From NCBI RefSeq assembly GCF_013328815.1, contig NZ_JABUHN010000001.1:248001-312000 (forward strand): a stretch of DNA of 64,000 nt, written 5' to 3'. The stretch is from Tabrizicola fusiformis. GTDB lineage: Bacteria; Pseudomonadota; Alphaproteobacteria; Rhodobacterales; Rhodobacteraceae. Made by a program: the position numbers and the translations under genes. Of this stretch, positions 43,537-51,352 are shown piece by piece. The notes below the pieces were generated by a model. The model was not told the DNA's origin. It searched no databases and saw only the letters and a program-made list of their open reading frames with translations. The stretch's first letter is position 1. Each line of letters begins with the position of its first letter.

Positions 43537-44424
43537 CTAGGCGCGCTTCAGATAGTCGCCGATTTCTGCAATTGAATCCTCGGCTTCGGGCAGGGCCTCG
43601 AAGATCTGGAAATGGTGGCACATCCCGTCAAAGACTCGCAGGTTGACCGCTCCGCCCGCCGCCCTGACCCGCTCTGCCAGCGTGACGGAATCGTCCAGCG
43701 TGATGTCGGCGGCCCCGCTGTGGATCAGGATGGGAGGCAGCCCGTTGAGGTTGCCCCAAAGCGGCGACACTTCCGGCGCATCGGCGGGCGGGCCCTGTCG
43801 GCCCAGATAGCTGCGCGCCATGGCCCGCAACTGCCCGGGTCTTGAAAAGATGTCCTGATCCGCCAGGCTCTGATAGCTTTCCCCCTGCATCGACAGATCA
43901 AGCCAGGGCGAGATCAGAACGATGGCACGGGGCAGCGGCAGCCCCGCATCGCGGGCCCGCTGCACGGTCAGCAGCGCCAGCGCGGCCCCGGCGGAGTCCC
44001 CGATGACCGCGTGGGGCGGGGCGGCATCCACCAGCAACGCCTGATAGGCCGCAAGGGCGTCATCGGCGGCGGCGGGAAAGCGATGCTCCGGCGCCAGCCG
44101 GTAATCGAAGGCCAGCATTCTTGCATCGGCGGCCTTGGCCAGCCGTGCGATCAGGCTGGCATGAGATGCGATGCCCCCGATCTGGAAGCCGCCACCATGG
44201 CAGTAAAGCACAGGGCGCGGACCGTTGCCGATCCATGCGGCATCAATGCCCAGACCGGAAACCGGGCGCAGCTCTGCCATGGCGGCGCCCCTGGGGCCGA
44301 CCTCTGCCAGATAGCGGCTGAAATCCGTGCGGATTTCAGCCAGCGACATGCCTTGTGACCAGCGGCCTGTGACAGCCGCCAGCCGCGCACGCACAGGGGC
44401 GAGCGGGTCTGCCGGGGGGATCAA
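43537..44424 (-). CDS. Alpha/beta hydrolase, hormone-sensitive-lipase family
   Basis: 295 residues with a TTG start whose bases overlap the stop of the ligase gene (TTGA); an ATG 25 codons in is an alternative. HGGGF near residue 75 forms the oxyanion hole, GDSAGAAL near 143 carries the nucleophile Ser, and the acid and base are expected in GAADITLDDS and MCHHFQ. It hydrolyses carboxyl esters, possibly delivering the acid for activation by the ligase just upstream in the operon. It is convergent with the racemase gene, 14 bases apart. Confidence 0.88.
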   Translation of the reverse strand: MIPPADPLAPVRARLAAVTGRWSQGMSLAEIRTDFSRYLAEVGPRGAAMAELRPVSGLGIDAAWIGNGPRPVLYCHGGGFQIGGIASHASLIARLAKAADARMLAFDYRLAPEHRFPAAADDALAAYQALLVDAAPPHAVIGDSAGAALALLTVQRARDAGLPLPRAIVLISPWLDLSMQGESYQSLADQDIFSRPGQLRAMARSYLGRQGPPADAPEVSPLWGNLNGLPPILIHSGAADITLDDSVTLAERVRAAGGAVNLRVFDGMCHHFQIFEALPEAEDSIAEIGDYLKRA

Positions 44425-45740
44425 GGCTCCGCCCGGTGAAGAACACGGACAGCCTTGGCCTCATAGCGGGGCAGGGTGCCTTCGGGGTGACATTCGACGA
44501 CGATGTTCATGCCAAGCCGGGCACGGACCTCGCGCCGGATGTCATTGCAGATCTGGTCGGCGGCGCGGCCCTGTGCCGCCACAGCCTCGACGGCGACGGT
44601 CAGCGTGCCAATGGTCATGCGTTCCTTGTCGATATAGATTTGCCAGGCTTCGCGCACGACGCCGTTGGTTCCGGTGATCACATCCTCGATCTGCGAGGGG
44701 AAGACGATGACCCCCTTGAACTTGATCATGTCGTCCGAGCGGCCGATGATCCGCCCGATCTTGCGCATTCCGCGCCGACCCGAGGGGCAGTCGTAGGGCC
44801 GCGGCGACAGGCGAACCAGATCGCGGGTGCGCCAGCGGACCACGGGCGAAGCCTGCTTTGACAGGGTGGTGACGACGATTTCGCCCACTTCCCCCTCAGA
44901 CACCGGCTTCAGCGTTACCGGGTCAAGGATTTCGGTTAGAACGGTATCCTCGTTCAGCAGGTGCAACTCGTCATCCGCATGGGTGTAGGGGGTCGAGATC
45001 GCCAGAATCGGACCGCCCGCCTCGGTCGTGCCGTAGATGTTGTGCGAAATGAAGCCCGCAGGCATTTCGGATTCAAGCTGCGCGCGGAACTCGGCGGAAA
45101 CCGACTGCCCGCCAAGGATCGCGGTCTTCAGGTGCCAGTCGGTCTTGGGGTTGATCCCCTGCGCACGAGCGGCCTGCACCAGACTCATCAGCCACAAGGG
45201 CGACATCGAGGCCACGTCATAGCGGTGATCGCGCAGCCAGCGGGCGGCCAGCTCACCACGGCCGGGGCCGATCGGAAAATTGGTGCAATCCAGCGCCTTG
45301 AACCCCTGATCCGGCGCCGGCCCCCCGATCCACAGGCCATAGCCGTAGCCCTGATAGGACCGCGACGCCCTTTTGACGCCCGCCGCAGCCAGAAGCCGTG
45401 CCACCTGATTGGGCAGGAGCGTCCCGAAATCCTGCTGCGTCATGCCGAACAGCACCGGAAGCCCGGTGGTGCCCGAAGTGGCGACGAAACGCTCGACCTC
45501 TTCCATCGGGGCGGTCAGGAAAGGGAAGGGATAATGGCCGCGCAGATCGGCCTTTTCCAGGAAGGGCGCGTTTTCCAGCCCGTCCGGCGCGGAAAGATCC
45601 TCGGGCTGCATGCCCACGGAGTTGAAGTGATCGCGCCAGGCGTCGTTCTTGGCAAGGCGTTCGCCAAGCGTGGCAAGCCTTCTGCGCTGAATCCGCAAGA
45701 TGCCCTCGCGGTCCAGCATCTCAATCTCTGGATGCAGCAT
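44421..45740 (-). CDS. Phenylacetate-CoA ligase family (PaaK-like) enzyme
   Basis: 439 residues from MLHPEIEMLDREGILRIQ with GGGAGGAAA upstream. The adenylation motif VATSGTTGLPVLFGMTQ is near residue 90, SHNIYGTTEAGGPI in mid-protein, and RTRDLVRLSPRPYDCPSGRRG with GRSDDMIKFKGVIVFPSQIED near 320. These are the PaaK-type P-loop, acid-binding and hinge regions. It converts an aryl-acetic or aryl-propionic acid to its CoA ester with ATP. It is divergent from a TetR gene, and its promoter holds a copy of the cluster palindrome. In the ipf pathway the equivalent is IpfF. Confidence 0.93.
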   Translation of the reverse strand: MLHPEIEMLDREGILRIQRRRLATLGERLAKNDAWRDHFNSVGMQPEDLSAPDGLENAPFLEKADLRGHYPFPFLTAPMEEVERFVATSGTTGLPVLFGMTQQDFGTLLPNQVARLLAAAGVKRASRSYQGYGYGLWIGGPAPDQGFKALDCTNFPIGPGRGELAARWLRDHRYDVASMSPLWLMSLVQAARAQGINPKTDWHLKTAILGGQSVSAEFRAQLESEMPAGFISHNIYGTTEAGGPILAISTPYTHADDELHLLNEDTVLTEILDPVTLKPVSEGEVGEIVVTTLSKQASPVVRWRTRDLVRLSPRPYDCPSGRRGMRKIGRIIGRSDDMIKFKGVIVFPSQIEDVITGTNGVVREAWQIYIDKERMTIGTLTVAVEAVAAQGRAADQICNDIRREVRARLGMNIVVECHPEGTLPRYEAKAVRVLHRAEP

Positions 45741-45801
45741 TCGGTTTCCTCCCGGCGCCTGGGGGGGCTCCCTCCCCTGGGCTACGCTTGTGCGCCGTTG
45801 A

Positions 45802-45831
45802 ATAATAGAACGAACGATTGGACTATGTAAA
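45802..45831 (-). promoter_or_regulatory. Promoter of the ligase operon with operator between -35 and -10
   Basis: On the minus strand TTTACA (45826-45831) and TATTAT (45802-45807) are 18 bases apart. The spacer contains CCAATCGTTCGT (45810-45821), which matches the site CCGATCGTTCGG at the importer promoter in 10 of 12 bases. The geometry predicts repression by occlusion. Confidence 0.68.
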
Positions 45832-45933
45832 GTCTGAAAGTTGGATGTGGGGCATATCTTCTCGGGCGGTGCCAAGACAGGACACGCGCGTGCGGCAACG
45901 ACAGTTGGCTTCCGCCCGGCAGAGATATATAAG

Positions 45934-45945
45934 CCGAATGTTCAG
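45934..45945. promoter_or_regulatory. Candidate TetR autoregulatory operator
   Basis: CCGAATGTTCAG matches the palindrome CCGAACGTTCGG at 10 of 12 positions. It lies 24 bases before the tetR GTG and just downstream of a TATATA stretch (45926-45931), the likely -10 region. Confidence 0.55.
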
Positions 45946-45968
45946 TCAATAAAGCTGCCGGAGGTTCC

Positions 45969-46574
45969 GTGGCCCGAACAAGATCCGCCGAGTATGACAG
46001 TATCCATGACACGATCATTCGTCGCGCTGCGGCCATCTTTGCCAAGCACGGCTATGCCGCGACCTCGATCGGGGACATTGCGACGGCCTGTGATTGCTCC
46101 AAGTCGCGCCTCTACCACTACTTTGACGGCAAAGAGGCGATCCTGCGGGACATGCTGACGACGCATGTCGATTCTCTGCTCGAACAATGCCGGCAGGTTC
46201 TCTACGGCTCACGCGAGCCGAAGGAACGCTTCCTGCAACTGGTGAAGCTGTTTCTGGAGATCTATGCGGATTCGCGGGATCAGCATGTCGTGCTGCTGAC
46301 CTGCCTTGATGTCCTGCCGCCCGAGCATCGCAACGAGCTGATCGGCAAGCAGCGCGAACTGATTGCCTATGTGCGCGACGCTTTGCTGCAACTGCGGCCC
46401 GACATGGCGCAGAACCGGGTGCTGGCCCATGTCGATACCATGCTGTTTTTCGGCATGATCAACTGGACCTACACTTGGTATCGGTCGGACGGTGTGGTGT
46501 CGCCCGATGAGTTGGCCGAACGGACGGTCGAAATGTTCCTGAACGGCTTCACCAACATGCCGGTCAAACCCTGA
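45969..46574 (+). CDS. TetR/AcrR-family repressor, probable regulator of the CoA cluster
   Basis: 201 residues with a GTG start after GGAGG. The N-terminal helix-turn-helix is AAAIFAKHGYAATSIGDIATACDCSKSRLYHYFDGKEAIL, the standard TetR DNA-binding domain. The C-terminal ligand domain (60-201) resembles regulators of acyl-CoA pathways. It lies between the ligase operon and the reductase gene. A palindrome near CCGAACGTTCGG, similar to the PaaR-type sequence CNAACGNNCGTTNG of Thermus, occurs at all three divergent promoter regions. Repression relieved by a pathway CoA ester is the likely mode, by analogy with PaaR. Confidence 0.88.
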   Translation: MARTRSAEYDSIHDTIIRRAAAIFAKHGYAATSIGDIATACDCSKSRLYHYFDGKEAILRDMLTTHVDSLLEQCRQVLYGSREPKERFLQLVKLFLEIYADSRDQHVVLLTCLDVLPPEHRNELIGKQRELIAYVRDALLQLRPDMAQNRVLAHVDTMLFFGMINWTYTWYRSDGVVSPDELAERTVEMFLNGFTNMPVKP

Positions 46575-46580
46575 TCCGTC

Positions 46581-47783
46581 TTATCCCTTCAGCAAATTCA
46601 TCGGGTTGAAATCCGCAGCCTGCACCTGCGCGATCTCCACGGTCAGCCCCGCATCAAGCAGCTTCTTCGCCGCCATATAGGCCCGCCCGTCATTCAGCGC
46701 ATCCACAGCCAGCAGCCGACCCTCGCCGAAATACCAGTTTGACCGTCCGCGCGCAGAGACAGCGCTGACCACAGTGTCATAGCCGCGATTCAGCCCGACG
46801 ATTTGCAGTTTCACATCATACTGATCGGACCAGAACCACGGCACCGGATGATAGGGGCGCCCGTCACCCAGCATGTCATCGGCCACAGCTTCGGCCTGAT
46901 CTATGGCGTTCTGCACGCTTTCCAGCCGGGTCGGCTTGCCGTCCAGATCGAAACAGGCGCAATCCCCGGCGGCCCATATTCTGGGCGCAGAGGTTCGGCC
47001 AAAGGCATCAACCACAATGCCATTGTCACATCGGATGCCGACCAGTTCGGCCAGTTCGGTTTGCGGCAGCACGCCGACGCCCGCCACGATCAGATCGCAG
47101 GCAATCCGGCTGCCGTCATCCAGTTCCACCTCCTCAATGGCAGAGGCTCCGCGGGTGGAAACGATGCTGCGCCCTTCAAGGATCGTGACGCCGTGGTCCT
47201 TGTGCAGGGCCCTGACGTGATCGGCGGTTTCGGCGCAGGCCACGCGCTCTAAGATACGCGGCGCGCGCTCGATGACGGTGACGGTCAGACCGGCGGTCGC
47301 GGCGACGGCGGCGGTTTCCAGTCCGACATAGCCACCCCCGGCGATGACAAGACGCTGACCCGCCCGGAAGGCCGGCCGCAGGCGGTCAACATCGGCGATG
47401 CTGCGCAGTTCATAGACGTTTTCCCGACCTGCAAGGCCGGGCAGCAAGGGGCGCGGCGCGGTGCCGGTGGTCAGCGCCAGCTTGTCCCAGTCCTGCAATT
47501 CGCCACCCCAGACCAGATGGCCCAGTTCGGGGTCGATCATGGTGACCGGCTGACCAAGGCGCAGGTCTATGTCGTGGGCGCTCCAGAAATCCGGCGCGCG
47601 CAGCCAGAGGCGTTCGGCCTCCCATTCACCGCTGAGATATTTCTTGGAAAGCGGCGGCCGCTGATAGGGCGGGGCGCTTTCGGCGCCGTAGACGATGATC
47701 GGTCCGTCATGCCCTTTCAGCCGCAGCCGTGCCGCCAGCGCCGCCCCCGCCTGACCAGCGCCGACAATTGCGATCGTCTCCAT
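46581..47783 (-). CDS. FAD-dependent ferredoxin reductase
   Basis: 400 residues. FAD motif METIAIVGAGQAGAALAARL opens the protein; LVIAGGGYVGLETAAVAA near 150 is the NADH motif, and APRIWAAGDCACF near 275 the second FAD site. The family segment APPYQRPPLSKKYL near 42 and the C-terminal WFWSDQYDVKLQIVG are signatures of the putidaredoxin/rhodocoxin-reductase group. It passes electrons from NADH to the [2Fe-2S] ferredoxin at 41258. It is convergent with tetR and divergent from the HMGCS-like gene, with a near-perfect operator in between. Confidence 0.93.
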   Translation of the reverse strand: METIAIVGAGQAGAALAARLRLKGHDGPIIVYGAESAPPYQRPPLSKKYLSGEWEAERLWLRAPDFWSAHDIDLRLGQPVTMIDPELGHLVWGGELQDWDKLALTTGTAPRPLLPGLAGRENVYELRSIADVDRLRPAFRAGQRLVIAGGGYVGLETAAVAATAGLTVTVIERAPRILERVACAETADHVRALHKDHGVTILEGRSIVSTRGASAIEEVELDDGSRIACDLIVAGVGVLPQTELAELVGIRCDNGIVVDAFGRTSAPRIWAAGDCACFDLDGKPTRLESVQNAIDQAEAVADDMLGDGRPYHPVPWFWSDQYDVKLQIVGLNRGYDTVVSAVSARGRSNWYFGEGRLLAVDALNDGRAYMAAKKLLDAGLTVEIAQVQAADFNPMNLLKG

Positions 47784-47813
47784 GCCTACTTTCCCCTGTG
47801 ACTAATTAGTTGA

Positions 47814-47825
47814 CCGAACGTTCTG
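47814..47825. promoter_or_regulatory. Best match to the cluster palindrome, between reductase and thiolase operons
   Basis: CCGAACGTTCTG matches CCGAACGTTCGG at 11 of 12 bases, and the flanks TTGA/TGAC extend the symmetry. TTGACC (47810-47815) and TATAAG (47831-47836) are possible -35 and -10 boxes of the rightward operon, with a short spacing of 15. Confidence 0.62.
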
Positions 47826-47904
47826 ACTAATATAAGAGGCAAACATCCACAGGCAATACACCAATTGCCCCAGCGGATCGTGAAGCCGGCATCGGGAGAA
47901 GTCT

Positions 47905-49329
47905 GTGACAAGCATTCTGGCACTCGGCGTCCATCTGCCGCGTCTTCGGCTTCAGCGGGCGGCGATGTCTTCGGCCCTCGGCTGGCTGACCTCTGGCGCT
48001 GGCGCCGGCAAGGGGCAGCGAACGCTGGCCTTTTGGGATGAGGACAGCATTACCATGGCGGTTGCCGCCGCCCGCGCCGCATTGCGCGGGCAGGATGCGG
48101 CCGCGATTCACTCACTGAGCTTTGCCAGCACCACCGCCCCCTTTGTCGAACCGCAGGGTGCGGCTTTCGTCCATGCGGCGTTGCGGCTGCCTGAGACCTG
48201 TCTCGCTCAGGATGTGCAGGGAAGCCCGCGCGCGACGCTGATTGCGCTGCATTCCGCGCTGGAATCCGGCCAAACGGCGCTGATCGCGGCTGGCGATCTG
48301 CCACCCGGCACGCCCGGCAGCCTGGCCGAAGCGCGTGCCGGAGATGGCGGGGCTGCTGCTTTGGTCGGTTCCGGTCCGGGTCTGCTGGACTATCGCGGGG
48401 GCATCAGCCTCAGCGCGCCTTTCACCGACCGCTACCGCGCCAATGGCCACGACCACCCGCAGGAGTGGGAGGAACGCTGGGTCAGGGAGGCGGGCTATCT
48501 GGACCTTGTTCCCAAGGCTGTTGCCGGGGCGCTGGCCAAGGCCGGGCTGTCCGCCGCCGATATCGACCATTTCGTCCTGCCCTGTCCCATTCCGGGCGTG
48601 GCTGCGGCGGTTGCGGCGCGGGCCGGGCTGGCGAATGCACGTCTTGCCGCTTCGCTTGCCGAAACCTGCGGCGATACCGGCACGGCGCACCCGCTGCTGA
48701 TGCTGGCCCACGCCCTTGAGACTGCGGTGCCGGGCCAGAAGCTTCTTGTCGCCCAATTCGGTCAGGGTGCGACGGCACTGGTCTTTGAGGCCGGGTCTGT
48801 GACAATGATACCGCTCGTCTCGCCCCAACTCGCACAAGGGATCGACGAAGCGAACTATATGAAACTTCTGGCCTTTCGTGGGAAGATCGCCTGGGACAGG
48901 GGATTGCGCGGGCGCTTCATCGTGAACGAGGCGCTGTCCACCGCCTGGCGCTATTCTGCGGCTTTGATGGGTTTCGTGGGCGGGCGCTGCCGCGAGACCG
49001 GGCGCGTCCAGTTTCCGCCCACCCGGTTGACGGTGGGCGATGGCCTGCACCTCGACACTCAGGAACCTTGGCCGCTGGCCGATGTGGGTGGGCAGGTTGC
49101 CACCTTCACCGCCGATCTGCTAGCCTTCTCGCCCCATCCGCCGAATTGCTACGGGCTGGTCGATCTGAATGGCGGCGGGCGGCTGCTGATGGAATTCACC
49201 GATCCGGGCGCGGCAGCGATCACGCCGGGAACGCCTGTGGAATTCGTCTTCCGTATCAAGGATATCGACCCGCAGACCGGCTATCGCCGCTATTTCTGGA
49301 AAGCCATCGCCACGCCCGTGGCCAGTTAG
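47905..49329 (+). CDS. HMG-CoA-synthase-like / OB-fold (DUF35) fusion protein
   Basis: 474 residues with a GTG start after GGGAGAA. Residues 1-330 have a thiolase-superfamily fold of the HMG-CoA synthase/FabH type. Residues 340-474 form a DUF35 OB domain: GGRCRETGRVQFPPTRL is a degenerate rubredoxin-like zinc ribbon with one Cys, then VATFTADLLAF and the closing VEFVFRIKDID. The nucleophile Cys of the family should be at 108 in DVQGSPRAT but is Pro, so the first domain looks non-catalytic. Archaea use HMGCS, thiolase and DUF35 as a complex, and DUF35 partners steroid and ipf retro-aldolases. Here the two non-thiolase parts are fused and lie ten bases before the thiolase. Confidence 0.85.
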   Translation: MTSILALGVHLPRLRLQRAAMSSALGWLTSGAGAGKGQRTLAFWDEDSITMAVAAARAALRGQDAAAIHSLSFASTTAPFVEPQGAAFVHAALRLPETCLAQDVQGSPRATLIALHSALESGQTALIAAGDLPPGTPGSLAEARAGDGGAAALVGSGPGLLDYRGGISLSAPFTDRYRANGHDHPQEWEERWVREAGYLDLVPKAVAGALAKAGLSAADIDHFVLPCPIPGVAAAVAARAGLANARLAASLAETCGDTGTAHPLLMLAHALETAVPGQKLLVAQFGQGATALVFEAGSVTMIPLVSPQLAQGIDEANYMKLLAFRGKIAWDRGLRGRFIVNEALSTAWRYSAALMGFVGGRCRETGRVQFPPTRLTVGDGLHLDTQEPWPLADVGGQVATFTADLLAFSPHPPNCYGLVDLNGGGRLLMEFTDPGAAAITPGTPVEFVFRIKDIDPQTGYRRYFWKAIATPVAS

Positions 49330-49339
49330 AGGACAAGCC

Positions 49340-50536
49340 GTGGCAACAGGCATCAAGGATAAGGTGGCGATCCTCTCGATGGGATGTTCGCGCTTTGGCG
49401 AACGCTGGGATGTGGGTCAGGAAGAACTGATGGTCGAAGCCTATGTCGAGGCTCTGAGCCGCGCGGGGATCGAACCGGCGGCCATCGGCGCCGCCTGGTA
49501 TTCCTCGCATTACGATGACATTGGCGCCGGCAAGGCCGGCACGCCGATGGCGCAGGCCCTGCGGCTGCCGAATATCGGCGTGACCCGGGTCGAGAATTTC
49601 TGTGCCGGCGGGACAGAGGCGTTTCGCGGCGCGGTCTATGCCGTTGCCTCGGGCGCTGTGGATATCGCGCTGGCCGTGGGGGTCGAAAAGCTTAAGGACA
49701 CCGGCTTTGCCGGGCTGCCGCTCGCCTCGCGCGGAACCTTCGGGCCGATGTATCTGCCCACCCACAGCAATCCGGGCAATTTCGCGCAACTGGCCGCCGC
49801 CTATCAGGCGCGGCACAATGTCGGGCGCGCCGACCTGAAGCGCGCCATGGCGCATACATCGGTGAAAAGCCACGCCAATGCGGTGAAGAACCCGAACGCC
49901 CATCTGCGCAAGGCCATCACCATCGAGCAGGCGCTGAACGCCCCGCTGGTGGCCGAGCCGATCGGCCTGTTCGATTGCTGCCCGGTCTCTGACGGCGCCG
50001 CCTGCGCCATCGTGACCACACCCGAGATAGCCCGCAGTCTGGGCCGCGCACCCGCGGTGACCGTCAAGGCGATCCAGATTGTCACCTCGAACGGCTGGGA
50101 GGTGCAGCAGGCGGAATGGGATGGCGCGCATGTCCATACCGCCCGCATCGTCGCCCGCGCCGCCTATGCCGAAGCCGGGATCACCGATCCGGCGCGCCAG
50201 ATCAGCCTGACCGAGGTTCACGACTGCTTCTCGATCACCGAACTGGTGACGCTGGAGGATCTCGGCCTCACCGAGCCGGGCACGGCCTGGCGCGAGATGC
50301 TGGACGGCAGGTTCGACGCCGATGGCGCCATGCCTTGCCAGATCGACGGCGGATTGAAATGCTTTGGCCATCCGGTCGGCGCGTCGGGCCTGCGGATGCT
50401 TTATGAGGCTTGGCTGCAACTGACGGGCGCCGCAGGAGGGCGTCAACTGGCCAACCCCTCGCTTGCGCTGACCCATAATCTCGGCGGCGCGCCATCGCAG
50501 AATGTCTGTTCGGTCACCATCCTTGGGGCGAATTGA
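49340..50536 (+). CDS. SCP2/lipid-transfer-type thiolase
   Basis: 398 residues with a GTG start. The nucleophile-type Cys88 is in VENFCAGGTEAFRGA; later motifs are TEVHDCFSITELVTLEDLG and LKCFGHPVGASGLRML, the SCPx-thiolase versions of the His/Cys sites. GNFAQLAAAYQARHNV is another subgroup signature. SCP2-type thiolases paired with a DUF35 protein are often retro-aldolases (for example in steroid and ibuprofen breakdown) that cut a beta-hydroxyacyl-CoA. Such an enzyme would remove the acyl side chain from a dioxygenated ring. Ordinary 3-ketothiolysis is the alternative. Confidence 0.9.
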   Translation: MATGIKDKVAILSMGCSRFGERWDVGQEELMVEAYVEALSRAGIEPAAIGAAWYSSHYDDIGAGKAGTPMAQALRLPNIGVTRVENFCAGGTEAFRGAVYAVASGAVDIALAVGVEKLKDTGFAGLPLASRGTFGPMYLPTHSNPGNFAQLAAAYQARHNVGRADLKRAMAHTSVKSHANAVKNPNAHLRKAITIEQALNAPLVAEPIGLFDCCPVSDGAACAIVTTPEIARSLGRAPAVTVKAIQIVTSNGWEVQQAEWDGAHVHTARIVARAAYAEAGITDPARQISLTEVHDCFSITELVTLEDLGLTEPGTAWREMLDGRFDADGAMPCQIDGGLKCFGHPVGASGLRMLYEAWLQLTGAAGGRQLANPSLALTHNLGGAPSQNVCSVTILGAN

Positions 50537-50546
50537 AGAGGGCCAC

Positions 50547-51341
50547 ATGACAGAATCCGACACCGTTCTGACCGAGCTTTCCGATGGCGTCCTGACGCTG
50601 ACGCTCAACCGCCCCGAAAAACTGAACGCCTTCAACGAAGCGATGCATCTGGCCCTGCGCGCCGGTGTTCAGCGCGCCCATGACGATGGCGCCGTCCGGG
50701 CGGTTTTGCTGACCGGGGCGGGTCGCGGCTTTTCGGCAGGGCAGGATCTGGGTGACCGTGATCCCCGCCGGGGCGAACCACCGCCCGATCTGGGCCGCAC
50801 GCTCGACACTTTCTACAACCCGACCCTGCGGTTAATCCGCAGTCTGGCAAAACCCGTGGTCTGCGCCGTGAATGGTGTGGCGGCGGGGGCGGGCGCCAAT
50901 ATCGCCCTTGCCTGCGACATCGTTCTGGCGGCGCGGTCGGCGCGCTTCATCCAGTCCTTCTCGAAGATCGGGCTTGTCCCCGATGCGGGTGGAAGCTGGC
51001 ATCTGGTGCGGCTTCTGGGCGAAGCGCGAGCCAAGGCGCTGACCCTGATGGCAGAGCCGCTGACGGCCGAGAAAGCCGCCGAATGGGGGCTGATCTGGCA
51101 GGCGGTCGAGGATGCGCAGCTTCCGGCCAGGGCACGCGCCATTGCGGTTTCACTGGCGGCAGGTCCGACGGCAAGTCTTGGCATGACCAAGCACCTTGTC
51201 CAGGCCGCGCAGAGCAATGATTTCGACAGCCACCTTGATCAGGAGCGCGACTGCCAGCAGTTCGCCGGGCGCAGCGCCGACTATGCCGAAGGCGTTCTCG
51301 CCTTCCTTGAAAAGCGCCCTCCGGCTTTTTCCGGCAAGTAG
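50547..51341 (+). CDS. PaaG-like ring-1,2-epoxyphenylacetyl-CoA isomerase family protein
   Basis: 264 residues from MTESDTVLTELSDGVLTLTL. It resembles PaaG in length and in GRGFSAGQDLGDRDPRRG, VNGVAAGAGANIALACDIVL and SFSKIGLVPDAGGSWHLVRL, where Asp replaces the hydratase Glu. PaaG converts the 1,2-epoxide of phenylacetyl-CoA to an oxepin. No paaABCE epoxidase or paaZ is in the window, so here it may act on a product of the Rieske dioxygenase. It follows the thiolase by 10 bases and precedes the PaaI-like gene by 11. Confidence 0.88.
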   Translation: MTESDTVLTELSDGVLTLTLNRPEKLNAFNEAMHLALRAGVQRAHDDGAVRAVLLTGAGRGFSAGQDLGDRDPRRGEPPPDLGRTLDTFYNPTLRLIRSLAKPVVCAVNGVAAGAGANIALACDIVLAARSARFIQSFSKIGLVPDAGGSWHLVRLLGEARAKALTLMAEPLTAEKAAEWGLIWQAVEDAQLPARARAIAVSLAAGPTASLGMTKHLVQAAQSNDFDSHLDQERDCQQFAGRSADYAEGVLAFLEKRPPAFSGK

Positions 51342-51352
51342 AGGGATCATCT

